Source: Frankiales bacterium (GTDB lineage Bacteria; Actinomycetota; Actinomycetes; Mycobacteriales; SCTD01). Taken from it: 52,935 nucleotides of DNA. Shown here one piece after another: positions 42,908 through 51,862 of this stretch; position 1 is the stretch's first letter, and every line of letters begins with the position of its first letter. The DNA lies in NCBI GenBank assembly GCA_025966135.1, contig JAOPVP010000020.1:1-52935 (forward strand), written 5' to 3'. A program made the translations under genes and the position numbers. The notes beneath the pieces were generated by a model. The model was not told the origin of the DNA. It made no database searches and was given only the letters and a program-made list of their open reading frames with translations.

Positions 42908-44011
42908 GTGGACCTCGCAGCCCGGCACCTCGGCGGCGGCGTGGTCGCCGCCAGCGACGAGTCCTTCGGGGCCAAGGAGCTGCTGCTGCGCGCCGGACCG
43001 GTGGCCTTCGTGCCGGGGACGTACGACCACAAGGGCGAGGTCGTCGACGGCTGGGAGACCCGACGTCGGCGCGGTCCCGGCGCCGACTGGGCGGTGGTCC
43101 GGCTGGGACTGCCCGGGATCGTGCGCTCGGTCGACGTCGACACCACCTCGTTCAGCGGGAACGCCCCGGCTACCTGCCGGATCGAGGCCTGCGCGATGCC
43201 GGGTCATCCGGCTCCGGACGAGCTCACGGACTGGCAGGTCCTGGTACCGGACACGGCGCTGCTCCCGGACACGCACAACGTCCTGCCCGTCGAGGACTCG
43301 CGGCGGTGGACCCACCTGCGGCTGTGGGCCGCTCCCGATGGCGGCGTCGGTCGGCTGAGGGTGGAGGGAGACCCGCTGCTCGACCCTCGGCTTCTGGACG
43401 GACTGACTGCGGACCTCGCCTCGCAGGAGCTGGGCGCCGAGGTGGTCGCCTGCAGCGACGACTTCTACTCACCTGCCGACGCGTTGCTGCTGCCCGACCG
43501 ACCGCGCAACATGGGCGAGGGCTGGGAGGCCCGCCGACGGCGCGGTCCCGGGCATGACGTCGTCGTCGTGCGGCTCGGCCTCGCCGGCACCCCGCGGCTG
43601 GTCGAGATCGACACGACGTACTTCGTGCACAACGCGTCCGGGTCGTGCGCGCTGTGGGCGGCCTCGTGTGCGGATGACCCGGGCTTCGATGATCCGCGGT
43701 GGACGCCGCTGCTGTCCTCGACCAGGTTGCAGCCCGACACCCGCCACCGGTTCCGCGTCAAGGCCGGCGTCACGACCCATGTGCGGCTGGACGCCCATCC
43801 CGACGGTGGCCTGGCCCGGCTGAGGGTCGTCGGGCCCGTCGATCGCACGGCCCGCGGATGGGCCGCGGTCCGATGGCTCGACGCGTTGCCGGAAGCGCAG
43901 GCCCTGGCGGAGGCAGTTCCGGCGTCGGTCGTCGCCGGCCGCCCCTTCCGGACTCCGGACGCGCTCCGCCAGGCGCACCCCGACCTGGCCACCACCTTGC
44001 TCGACGCCTGA
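42908..44011 (+). CDS. alc: Allantoicase
   Basis: 367 residues from GTG 42908. Allantoicase hydrolyses allantoate to ureidoglycolate and urea. Two repeats typical of the family are visible: GWETRRRRGPGADWAVVRLGLPG with SVDVDTTSFSGNAP in the first half, and GWEARRRRGPGHDVVVVRLGLAG with LVEIDTTYFVHNAS in the second. Its urea feeds urease. Gap of two bases to the gene before and after. Confidence 0.92.
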   Translation: MDLAARHLGGGVVAASDESFGAKELLLRAGPVAFVPGTYDHKGEVVDGWETRRRRGPGADWAVVRLGLPGIVRSVDVDTTSFSGNAPATCRIEACAMPGHPAPDELTDWQVLVPDTALLPDTHNVLPVEDSRRWTHLRLWAAPDGGVGRLRVEGDPLLDPRLLDGLTADLASQELGAEVVACSDDFYSPADALLLPDRPRNMGEGWEARRRRGPGHDVVVVRLGLAGTPRLVEIDTTYFVHNASGSCALWAASCADDPGFDDPRWTPLLSSTRLQPDTRHRFRVKAGVTTHVRLDAHPDGGLARLRVVGPVDRTARGWAAVRWLDALPEAQALAEAVPASVVAGRPFRTPDALRQAHPDLATTLLDA

Positions 44012-44013
44012 CC

Positions 44014-45330
44014 GTGCCCGTCTGCGATCTCGTCCTGGTCGGCGACCGAGTCGTGACCCCCGCCGGCGAACGGTCCGCGGCGGTCGGTGTGCTGGACGGC
44101 CGGATCGCCTTTGTCGGTGAGCCAGCGGACGCACCGCCGGCCGCGTCGGTCCTGCACCTCGCCGACGACGAGGTGCTCATGCCTGGTCTCGTCGACACCC
44201 ACGTGCACCTGCAGGAGCCAGGCTGTCCTGGTTGGGAGGGGGCGGAGACCGGGACCCGTGCCGCCGCACTCGGCGGGGTGACGACCCTCGTTGACATGCC
44301 CCTCGACGGGCAGCCCGTGACCGTCGATCTGGCGGCTCTGCAGACGAAGCGGTCCGCGCTCCAGGGGCGGTGTGCCGTCGACGTCGGGCTGTGGGGAGGC
44401 GCCGTGCCGGGCCTCGCGGGTCTGGAAGCGGTCGCCGCGGCGGGAGCGTTGGGGTTCAAGGCTTTTCTGGCACCCAGCGGCTGCGAGCAGTTCCAGCCCC
44501 TCGGACCGGACGACCTCGTGCAAGCCCTGACCCGGTTGCGGCCAACCGGCCTGCCGCTCCTCGTGCATGCCGAGGACGAGCGGCTGGCGTTGCCCCTCGT
44601 GGGACCGACGCCGCACTACGCCGACTTCCTTGCCAGCCGACCTGCGGCTGTCGAGACCGACGCGGTCGCCGCCCTGCTCGAGGCGCTGCGCGTGACCGGC
44701 GGGAGAGCGCACGTCGTGCACGTGTCCTCGGCGGGCAGTGTCGCGCTGCTCCGCGACGCCCAACGGGACGGGCTGGCCGTGACGGCCGAGACCTGTCCCC
44801 ACTACCTGGCGCTGACCGCCGAGCAGGTGCCGGACGGCGGGACGCAGTCCAAGGCCCTCCCGGCCGTACGCGGCGCAGCGGACACCGATGCGCTGTGGGC
44901 CGGCCTGGCGGAGGGCGTACTGGGCCTCGTCGTCTCGGACCACTCCCCGTGCGCCCCAGGCGGGAAGGCCACCGGCGACTTCTCGGTCGACGCTGCCGGC
45001 GTCTCGTCGCTGCAGCTCAGGCTGCCGTTGCTGTGGACCGAGGCGCGCGATCGCGGCCACGACCTCGTCGACGTCGCGCGGTGGGCCGCGGAGGCCCCTG
45101 CCGAGCTGGCCGGCCTGTCTGCCAAGGGCCGGATCACTGTGGGCGCCGACGCCGACCTGTGCGTGCTCGCTCCCGACCAGGAGCTGGTCGTCGACTCCAG
45201 GACACTCGCGCACAGGCAACCCGGAAGCCCGTACGACGGACGGCGGCTGCGCGGTGTGGTCCGCTCGACCTGGCTCCGCGGCGAGCGGTACGAAGCCGGG
45301 CGGTACCGAGGACGGGTGCTGTCACGATGA
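44014..45330 (+). CDS. allB: Allantoinase
   Basis: 438 residues from GTG 44014. Cyclic amidohydrolase opening allantoin to allantoate. Metal residues: His63 and His65 in DTHVHLQEPG, carbamylated Lys149 in LGFKAFLAPSG, His in LLVHAEDE, His in HVVHVSSAG and Asp in VVSDHSPC. The DHSPC and ETCPHYLALT segments favour allantoinase over dihydroorotase or hydantoinase. Placement between allantoicase and a racemase supports this. Confidence 0.92.
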   Translation: MPVCDLVLVGDRVVTPAGERSAAVGVLDGRIAFVGEPADAPPAASVLHLADDEVLMPGLVDTHVHLQEPGCPGWEGAETGTRAAALGGVTTLVDMPLDGQPVTVDLAALQTKRSALQGRCAVDVGLWGGAVPGLAGLEAVAAAGALGFKAFLAPSGCEQFQPLGPDDLVQALTRLRPTGLPLLVHAEDERLALPLVGPTPHYADFLASRPAAVETDAVAALLEALRVTGGRAHVVHVSSAGSVALLRDAQRDGLAVTAETCPHYLALTAEQVPDGGTQSKALPAVRGAADTDALWAGLAEGVLGLVVSDHSPCAPGGKATGDFSVDAAGVSSLQLRLPLLWTEARDRGHDLVDVARWAAEAPAELAGLSAKGRITVGADADLCVLAPDQELVVDSRTLAHRQPGSPYDGRRLRGVVRSTWLRGERYEAGRYRGRVLSR

Positions 45331-46193
45331 GGATCCTGCTGGTCAACGTGAACACCTGCGTGGAAGCGACCGAGGCGATGGTCGACGTCGCGTGCCACCA
45401 CGTCCATTCCGACACCGAAGTCGTGGGGCTGACCCCGGCCTTCGGCTCGGCCGGCGTCGACACCAACATGCAGAGCCTGCTGGCCGCGGTCGGCGTGATG
45501 GACGCGGTCGCGAGCTACCACGAGCCCTACGACGCGGTCGTGCTGGCAGGCTTCGGCGAACACGGCCGCGAAGGGCTGCAGGAGCTCCTCAGGGTTCCGC
45601 TGGTCGACATCACCGAGTCCGCCGTACACGTGGCGATGATGCTGGGCCGGACGTTCTCGGTCATCACCACACTCCCCCGCTCAGCCGGCCAGATCGAGGA
45701 CCGCCTCCTGCTCGCCGGACTCCGTCAGCGGTGCACGTCGATCCGCTCGGTCGGGCTGTCGACCCGGGAGCTCGACCGGGACCCCGACGCAGCGAGCGCT
45801 GCGGTCGTCGAGGCAGCCCGCGCGGCGGTCGAGCACGACGGTGCCGAGGTGGTGGTGCTCGGATGCGGTGGCCTCGCCGGGTTGGACGCGCACGTCTCGC
45901 GGGAGGTGGGGGTCCCTGTCGTCGATCCCGTGACGACCGGGGTGGTGCTAGCCGAGTCGCTCGTGCGGTTGGGACTGCGAACCAGCAACCTCGGCTCCTG
46001 CGCGCCCCCGGACCTGTCCGAGACCAGTCCCTGGCCGTTGCGCACCTCGGACTCCCCGCCGCCTTCCTCAGGGTCGGCGCTGTTGCGAACATCTCCTCAG
46101 CGACCCGCGAAAGCTGGACATCTAGTCGCAAAGCCGGTTACCGGACCGGCTGGCCCGGGTCGACCGGGCAACGGCGGAATTGACACCCCGTAA
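45327..46193 (+). CDS. Asp/Glu/hydantoin racemase family protein (allantoin racemase candidate)
   Basis: 288 residues; start overlaps the allantoinase stop (ATGA). Racemase fold with N-terminal RILLVNVNTCVEATEAM and two catalytic-type cysteines expected in ESAVHVAMMLG and VVLGCGGLAGLD; the second is present, while the first position carries no Cys here (DITESAVHVA). Hydantoin racemases often end near residue 235-240 with a GxYAPP motif; here SNLGSCAPPD is followed by ~50 further Ser/Pro/Thr-rich residues whose codons lose the G/C bias, suggesting an extension after loss of the original stop. Likely interconverts allantoin enantiomers. Its last codons overlap the promoter of the next operon. 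Confidence 0.78.
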   Translation: MRILLVNVNTCVEATEAMVDVACHHVHSDTEVVGLTPAFGSAGVDTNMQSLLAAVGVMDAVASYHEPYDAVVLAGFGEHGREGLQELLRVPLVDITESAVHVAMMLGRTFSVITTLPRSAGQIEDRLLLAGLRQRCTSIRSVGLSTRELDRDPDAASAAVVEAARAAVEHDGAEVVVLGCGGLAGLDAHVSREVGVPVVDPVTTGVVLAESLVRLGLRTSNLGSCAPPDLSETSPWPLRTSDSPPPSSGSALLRTSPQRPAKAGHLVAKPVTGPAGPGRPGNGGIDTP

Positions 46194-46208
46194 TCCCATC
46201 TGGATCAT
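46180..46208 (+). promoter_or_regulatory. Candidate sigma-70 promoter of the sulfonate-type operon
   Basis: TTGACA (46180-46185), a 17-base spacer and GATCAT (46203-46208). The -35 is a perfect consensus, unusual in this GC-rich window. It overlaps the end of the racemase gene and lies about 210 bases before the lipoprotein start. Confidence 0.5.
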
Positions 46209-46215
46209 AGGGATT
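46192..46215 (+). promoter_or_regulatory. Operator-like dyad over the promoter
   Basis: AATCCC (46192-46197) and GGGATT (46210-46215) form a perfect 6-base inverted repeat with a 12-base spacer that covers the spacer and -10 region of the promoter at 46180. Suits a repressor site. Confidence 0.45.
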
Positions 46216-46277
46216 GTGATCGAGTTCAGAGGGACGCGCCGACGCCACGTCGACCTTGGACGCATCACGACCACAAC

Positions 46278-46293
46278 CTGTCGTATCTGACAG
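46278..46293 (+). repeat. Short dyad in the lipoprotein leader
   Basis: CTGTC and GACAG separated by GTATCT. It lies in the 225-base leader between the racemase and the solute-binding lipoprotein. Too short to assign; a regulator half-site pair or chance. Confidence 0.25.
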
Positions 46294-46418
46294 CGCCCTC
46301 TGCCGGCCTTTGAGCCGCGCCGCCCGTCCCCCGCGTTCCAGCGCTCTGGAACCGCTCACTGCTGACCGCAGCCGATCTCCGGCTTCCGCGGCCCCGCCAT
46401 CCAGGAGAACTCTTCATC

Positions 46419-47471
46419 ATGCGCAAGCCCCTGCTCGGCCTCGTTCTGTCCGCAACCAGCGCTTTCGCACTCTCTGCCTGTGGATCGTCGTCGCCGTCCT
46501 CAAACACGGCTTCCAGCAGCACCACGTCTGTCGGTGTCGGCTACTTCCAGAGCGCGACGATCGGACCCGAGGTCCTGGTCGCCGGCAACACCGACTTGTC
46601 GTCGAAGGTCACAGGCAAGATCAAGCTCACCCCGATCGACTCGGGCGTCGCCGGGCTGGCCGAGCTGCGCGGCGGTGCCTTCCCGTTCGTCTCGGGCGTG
46701 GGCAACCCACCGGTGGTGGGCGCGATAGCAAACGGCACCCCCCTGAAGGTCATCTACGCCGAGTACTTCGACGCAGCCCAGTTGATCGTGGGTCCGAAGA
46801 TCAAGTCCAACAGCGACTTGGCCGGTAAGACCGTCGGGGACCTGCAGGGCTCGTCCGAGGACTTCGAGATCAGGGGCTGGCTGTCCAAGCAGGGCCTGAC
46901 CGACAAGGTCAAGGTGGTCGGGTTTCCGAGCCAAGCCGCAGTAGCGGCGGCCTTCAAGTCCAACCGGATCGACGGTGCCTACGTGGAGGTCGCCCAGGCC
47001 ATCGACCTGAAGCAGCACAACGCGGGCCGACAGGTCGTCACGGCGGAGGAGATCGCCAAGCTGGGCTTCCCGTCGCTCAACGTCCTGGCCGTCACCGACG
47101 ACTTCGCCACCAAACACCCCACCGTCGTGCAGCAGTTCGTCTGCCAGATCATGCACGCCCAGGCCATCAGCACCGGCCCGAGTGCCGACACCTACATCAG
47201 CAACAGCTCCAAGCTGGTCGGCGCACCCGCTGACCAGGCGATCGCCGCCACCAAGATCCTTCCCTTCATCCCCGCCAGTGAGGAGCTCTCCTGGTTCAAG
47301 TCGCCGGGCGGCACCCTCGCCGACGGCCCGATCGCCAAGGCCTTCGCGCTGACCGGGCAGTTCCTCAAGGACCAGGGCCGGGTCCAGACCGTGCCCACGA
47401 TCGACCAGATCACCGCGCATCTGGACTCCAGCTACGTGGAGCAGGCCGTGAAGGACAACTGCGCGTCATGA
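46419..47471 (+). CDS. SsuA/TauA-type solute-binding lipoprotein
   Basis: 350 residues. Signal peptide with lipobox LSAC (Cys ~21) and a Ser/Thr linker. NMT1/TauA-like fold: VGVGYFQSATIGPEVLVAG, SGVAGLAELRGGAFPFVSGVGNPPVVGAIANGTPLKVIYAEY, LAGKTVGDLQGSSEDFEIRGWL and VGFPSQAAVAAAFKSNRIDGAYVEVA. Captures sulfonates, taurine or a similar small compound. First gene of a four-gene operon with ATPase, permease and an SsuD-like monooxygenase. Confidence 0.88.
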   Translation: MRKPLLGLVLSATSAFALSACGSSSPSSNTASSSTTSVGVGYFQSATIGPEVLVAGNTDLSSKVTGKIKLTPIDSGVAGLAELRGGAFPFVSGVGNPPVVGAIANGTPLKVIYAEYFDAAQLIVGPKIKSNSDLAGKTVGDLQGSSEDFEIRGWLSKQGLTDKVKVVGFPSQAAVAAAFKSNRIDGAYVEVAQAIDLKQHNAGRQVVTAEEIAKLGFPSLNVLAVTDDFATKHPTVVQQFVCQIMHAQAISTGPSADTYISNSSKLVGAPADQAIAATKILPFIPASEELSWFKSPGGTLADGPIAKAFALTGQFLKDQGRVQTVPTIDQITAHLDSSYVEQAVKDNCAS

Positions 47472-48274
47472 CGCTCACGCAAGGTCTACCGGTGTCGACC
47501 GCGGCGCGACCCGCCGTGGAGCTCATCGGGGTCAAGAAGCACTTCACCGGCAGGTCGCGGCGAGCGCCAAAGCGAGTTGCCCTGGACGGTTTCGACCTGA
47601 CGGTCCGCCCAGGTGAGTTCCTCTGCCTGCTCGGACCGTCGGGCTGCGGGAAGTCGACGTTGCTCAACATGCTTGCCGGTTTCACCCAGCCGGACCGCGG
47701 ACAGGTGCTGACCGACGGCGAACCTGTCACCGGCCCGGGACCCGACCGTGGCGTGCTGTTCCAGACGCCGATGCTCTTTCCCTGGCTGACGACACTGGAC
47801 AACGTGCTCTACGGGCCACGCGCCCGGCACGAGCTCACCGCGGAGACGAGGCGACGGGCGGTGGAGCTGCTGGAGACAGTCGGGCTCGCCGACGCCCACG
47901 ACGCGTTCCCGCACGAACTCTCCGGAGGCATGCGTCACCGGGCAGCCTTCGCGCGCGTCCTGGTCAACCGTCCGCGGCTGCTGCTCATGGACGAGCCGTT
48001 CGGTGCTCTCGACGCGATCACCCGGGTCGCGATGCAGCGCTTCCTGCTGCACTTGTGGCAGCGGGAGCAGATCACGATCGTGTTCGTCACCCATGACGTC
48101 GAAGAGGCCGCCCTGCTGGGCGATCGCGTGTGCGTCATGTCGGGAAGCCCCGGCCGCGCCCGCGCCGTCATCGAGGTCGACCTGCCACGTCCGCGCAGCA
48201 TCGAGGACACCGAGACCTTGGAGTTCGTGCAGCTCAAGCGCCGGATCAGGGAGGCGCTCGAGGATGACCACTGA
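47468..48274 (+). CDS. SsuB/TauB-type ABC transporter ATPase
   Basis: 268 residues, start overlapping the lipoprotein stop. Walker A LLGPSGCGKSTLL, Q-loop GVLFQTPMLFPWLTTLDNV, signature ELSGGMRHRAAFARVL, Walker B LLMDEPFGALDAIT and switch His in VTHDVEEA. Energises the importer. The signature has MRHRA where MRQRV is usual. Confidence 0.92.
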   Translation: MTLTQGLPVSTAARPAVELIGVKKHFTGRSRRAPKRVALDGFDLTVRPGEFLCLLGPSGCGKSTLLNMLAGFTQPDRGQVLTDGEPVTGPGPDRGVLFQTPMLFPWLTTLDNVLYGPRARHELTAETRRRAVELLETVGLADAHDAFPHELSGGMRHRAAFARVLVNRPRLLLMDEPFGALDAITRVAMQRFLLHLWQREQITIVFVTHDVEEAALLGDRVCVMSGSPGRARAVIEVDLPRPRSIEDTETLEFVQLKRRIREALEDDH

Positions 48275-49124
48275 CGTCGTCGTCGTGGTGGAACCCGCGA
48301 CCTCCTCCGGGCAGACGTCCACGGCATCCCGCCGGGCAGCTGGGCGGTCACGTGGAGGTTCTTGGCGCCGCCTCGCCTTCGGGCTGCTGGGTCTGATCCT
48401 GACCGCGGCCGTCTGGCAGCTCGTGTCGTACGTCAAGGGCGACCCGGTGATCCTGCCGTCGGTGCAGCGGACTGCGAGCACGTTCTGGGAGTACCTGTCG
48501 CAGCCCTATCCCGCCGTACAGGGCAAGACGCTGTGGCAGCACGCCCTCGTCAGCGGCGGGCGCATCCTCGCCGGATGGGCTGCGGGCGTGGTCATCGGGG
48601 TGGCCGTGGGCGGGGTCATGGCCTCGGTGAGCTTCGTGCGCCACCTCCTCGACCCGCTGATCGAGATCACCCGCCCGCTGCCCCCGTTGGCGTTCATTCC
48701 GCTGTTCATCGTCTGGTTCGGCATCGGCGAGACACCCAAGTTTCTCCTGATCCTCATCGGGGTCGTTCCGGTGATGATCATCGCGACGGTGTCGGCCCTC
48801 GACGCCGTCCCGACAGAGCTCGTGCAGGCCGGTCGCAGCCTCGGCGCCTCCCCCTTGTGGGCGCTCCTGACCGTCCGGCTGCGCAGCGCGCTGCCGCCCA
48901 TCATCACCGGCATGCGCCTCGCGATGGGTGGCGCCTGGACGAGCATCGTGGCCGTCGAGCTGATCGCGGCGACGAGCGGACTCGGCTACGTCATCAACAA
49001 CGCAGGCGTGAACCTGCAAACGCCGCTGGTCCTCAGCGGCATCTTGGCGATCTCAGTCCTCGGCATCGTCTTCGACGGTCTGCTGCGGCTGCTCCACCGC
49101 TTCGCCGACCCCACAACCCGCTGA
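48264..49124 (+). CDS. SsuC/TauC-type ABC transporter permease
   Basis: 286 residues from ATG 48264, overlapping the ATPase gene by 11 bases. About six transmembrane helices after a polar N-terminus. Family segments: LWQHALVSGGRILAGWAAGVVIGVAVG, DPLIEITRPLPPLAFIPLFIVWFGIGETPKF and the EAA loop ELVQAGRSLGASPLWALLTVRLRSALPPI. Confidence 0.92.
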   Translation: MTTDVVVVVEPATSSGQTSTASRRAAGRSRGGSWRRLAFGLLGLILTAAVWQLVSYVKGDPVILPSVQRTASTFWEYLSQPYPAVQGKTLWQHALVSGGRILAGWAAGVVIGVAVGGVMASVSFVRHLLDPLIEITRPLPPLAFIPLFIVWFGIGETPKFLLILIGVVPVMIIATVSALDAVPTELVQAGRSLGASPLWALLTVRLRSALPPIITGMRLAMGGAWTSIVAVELIAATSGLGYVINNAGVNLQTPLVLSGILAISVLGIVFDGLLRLLHRFADPTTR

Positions 49125-49140
49125 CCCGAGAGGCTTCCTC

Positions 49141-50268
49141 ATGTCCCTGCACCTGCATTGGTACCTGCCCACAAACGGCGACGGTCGAGGGATCGTCGGC
49201 GCCGGCAACGCCAGCACTGACGGCATCCACGACATCGCAGTGGAGCGCGCCCCCGACATCGCCTACCTCGCGCAGATCGCCCGCTCGGCGGAGCAGCTCG
49301 GCTTCGAGGCGGTCCTCACCCCGACAGGCAGCTGGTGCGAGGACGCCTGGATCACCACCGCCGCCCTCTCCCAGGCAACCGAACGGCTGAAGTTCCTCGT
49401 CGCCTTCCGCCCGGGGTTCGTCAGTCCGACACTGGCCGCCCAGCAGGCTCAGACGTTCCAACGCATCTCCAGCGGCCGGCTGTACCTGAACATCGTGACC
49501 GGCGGCGATCCCACCGAGCAGCGACGCTTCGGGGACTTCCTCGACCACGATCAGCGCTACGAGCGAACCGCGGAGTTCCTCCAGGTGCTGCGCGGCGCCG
49601 GGTCCGGCGAGCCGTTCGACTTCACTGGCCGGCACTACCAGGTCGAGGGTGCGACGGCCCAGATCAGTGAGTGGGGCCCGCCGCCACTGTTCTTCGGTGG
49701 GGCGAGCCCGGCGGCCGAGGACGTCGCGGCCAAGCACGTCGACGTCTACCTGGCCTGGGGTGAGACCCCGCCGCAGCTGAAGGTTCGGCTGGACCGGATG
49801 CGTGAGAAAGCCGCTGCAGCGGGCAACGACCTCAGCTTCGGCGTCCGGCTGCACGTACTAGGCCGGGACACCTCCAAGCAGGCGTGGGACGAAGCCCATC
49901 GGCTGGTGGAAAACATCAGCCCGGAGCGGACCGCGCAGGCTCAGGCGGACCTGTCCAAGATGGACTCGGTCGGGCAGAAGCGGATGCAGAGCCTGCACGG
50001 CGGATCCCGCGACGACCTCGAGATCTACCCGAATCTGTGGGCCGGCTACGGCCTGGTACGCGGCGGCGCCGGCACCGCCTTGGTCGGGAGCCACGAGGAG
50101 GTCGCCGAGCGGCTCGAGGAGTACCACTCGCTCGGGATCGACCACGCCATCCTGTCGGGGCAGCCGCACCTCGAAGAGGCCTACTGGTTCGGCGAAGGTG
50201 CCGGTCGGCTGCTGCGGCAGCGCCGCATCGTGCAAGACCTCTCGCGTCCCGTCCAGCTCGCCGGGTGA
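49141..50268 (+). CDS. SsuD-like FMNH2-dependent monooxygenase
   Basis: 375 residues, close to SsuD length. Luciferase-like TIM barrel: LHLHWYLPTNGDGR, SWCEDAWITTAALSQATERLKFLVAFRPGFVSPTLAAQQAQTFQRIS, LNIVTGGDPTEQRRFGDFLDHDQRYERTAEF and FFGGASPAAEDVAAKHVDVYLAWGETP. SsuD cleaves alkanesulfonates to sulfite and aldehyde with FMNH2 supplied by a separate reductase, not encoded here. The Cys in GSWCEDAW fits SsuD. Follows the permease by 16 bases. Confidence 0.88.
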   Translation: MSLHLHWYLPTNGDGRGIVGAGNASTDGIHDIAVERAPDIAYLAQIARSAEQLGFEAVLTPTGSWCEDAWITTAALSQATERLKFLVAFRPGFVSPTLAAQQAQTFQRISSGRLYLNIVTGGDPTEQRRFGDFLDHDQRYERTAEFLQVLRGAGSGEPFDFTGRHYQVEGATAQISEWGPPPLFFGGASPAAEDVAAKHVDVYLAWGETPPQLKVRLDRMREKAAAAGNDLSFGVRLHVLGRDTSKQAWDEAHRLVENISPERTAQAQADLSKMDSVGQKRMQSLHGGSRDDLEIYPNLWAGYGLVRGGAGTALVGSHEEVAERLEEYHSLGIDHAILSGQPHLEEAYWFGEGAGRLLRQRRIVQDLSRPVQLAG

Positions 50269-50433
50269 GGGCCGCACGTCAGGACTCGCCAGCGGTCCAT
50301 AGGACCTGATCTGGTGTCGGGAGGCTCCGGACAAGGCCTCCCGGACGTGCAAGGCGCACCTGCACTGAGCGACCCGTTGACCCGGCACCAGCTGGCGGGT
50401 GGGCCGCCGCCGCCTGACAGGCTGATAGCCGTG

Positions 50434-51831
50434 ATGACGTCAGCGCAACGCAACGTGGCGTTATTGGTGGCGGGCGCGTTCTTCATGGAGAACCTGGACG
50501 GCACCATCATCGCAACCGCAGCGCCCAAGATGGCCCAGTCGCTCTCGGTCAGCTCCGTCGACATCAGCGTGGCCATCACGTCGTACCTGCTCACTCTGGC
50601 TGTGCTGATCCCGGCCAGCGGGTGGGTGTCTGAGCGGTGGGGCCCTCGGCGGGTGTTCTGCGTGGCCATCGCGATCTTCACCATCGCCTCCGCACTGTGC
50701 GCCGCGAGCACCAGCTTGCCTGAGCTCGCCGCCACGCGCGTGCTCCAGGGCGTCGGCGGCGCAATGATGGTGCCGGTGGGCCGCCTCACAGTGCTGCGCA
50801 TCATCGACAAGCAGGACCTGATCCGCGCCATCGCCTACCTCACCTGGCCGGCGCTTCTGGCCCCGGTGCTCGCTCCGGCGCTCGGTGGGGTGATAGTGAC
50901 TTACGCCAGCTGGCGCTGGATATTCCTGGTCAACGTGCCGTTGGGCGCCATGGCGATCGTGCTGGCCCTGCGGGTGATTCCACCCAGCACGCAACTTCGG
51001 CCGCCGCGGTTCGACTGGCTCGGGCTCGGACTGACCGCTTCGGCGTTGGCCTCGCTGCTGGGCGCCGGAGAGCTGGCGCAGGCCGATCGCACCGACTGGG
51101 TGGCTTTGGCCGGACTGGGCGCGGTGGGCGTCGCGCTGTGCGGTGTGGCGACGGCCTACCTCGGCCGGGTCGAGCATCCGGTGTTGGACCTACGGGCGAT
51201 GCGGATCCAGACCTTCCGGGTGGCACACGCCGGCGGCCTGGTCTACCGCGTCACCATCCTCGCGGTGCCGTTCCTGCTCCCGTTGATGTTCCAGGACGGC
51301 TTCGGCTGGAGTCCCGTCAAGGCCGGTCTCGTGGTGCTGTTCGTCTTCGTGGGAAACATCGGCATCAAGCCACTCACCACGCCGCTGTTGCAACGGTGGG
51401 GGTTCCGTCCGGTGCTGATCTTCGCGGCGTGGGGGGCCGTGCTGAGCCAGGCCTGCTTTGCGCTGCTGTCTGGCGACATGCCGCTTGCGGCAGTGCTCGT
51501 GTTGATGACACTCAGCGGGGCCGCTCGGTCAATCGGGTTCACCGCCTTCAACACCATGGCCTTTGCCGACGTCGAGTCAGAAGCGATGACGGCCGCAAAC
51601 ACGCTGTCGTCCAGCCTGCAACAGCTCGCCGCGGGATTGGGGGTGGCGGTCGGTGCCCTAGCGCTGCGGGTGGGTGGGCCGATCAGCAGCAGCCTAGGCC
51701 TGTCCGGCTCGGCGCTGACGCCGTACCGGGTCGGGTTCGCCGTACTGGCTGCAATCAGCCTGATCCCGGTCATCGAAGCTAGCCGGTTGCCCGCGTCCGC
51801 AGGGCAGCAGCTCCGTCGCCTCAACGCCTGA
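50434..51831 (+). CDS. MFS drug-exporter-like transporter (DHA2/EmrB type)
   Basis: 465 residues from ATG 50434 (GTG 50431 is an alternative). Fourteen-helix type MFS protein: motif FFMENLDGTIIATAAPKMAQSL in helix 1, motif A GWVSERWGPRRVF, and motif C-like LLAPVLAPALGGVIVTYASWRWIFLVNVPLGA. DHA2 exporters use the proton gradient. The 165-base gap before it, and codon use slightly less G/C-rich than the operon upstream, suggest a separate unit. Substrate unknown. Confidence 0.85.
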   Translation: MTSAQRNVALLVAGAFFMENLDGTIIATAAPKMAQSLSVSSVDISVAITSYLLTLAVLIPASGWVSERWGPRRVFCVAIAIFTIASALCAASTSLPELAATRVLQGVGGAMMVPVGRLTVLRIIDKQDLIRAIAYLTWPALLAPVLAPALGGVIVTYASWRWIFLVNVPLGAMAIVLALRVIPPSTQLRPPRFDWLGLGLTASALASLLGAGELAQADRTDWVALAGLGAVGVALCGVATAYLGRVEHPVLDLRAMRIQTFRVAHAGGLVYRVTILAVPFLLPLMFQDGFGWSPVKAGLVVLFVFVGNIGIKPLTTPLLQRWGFRPVLIFAAWGAVLSQACFALLSGDMPLAAVLVLMTLSGAARSIGFTAFNTMAFADVESEAMTAANTLSSSLQQLAAGLGVAVGALALRVGGPISSSLGLSGSALTPYRVGFAVLAAISLIPVIEASRLPASAGQQLRRLNA

Positions 51832-51862
51832 TCCACGCACCCTGCGGGAGTTGCTCTCGCCC

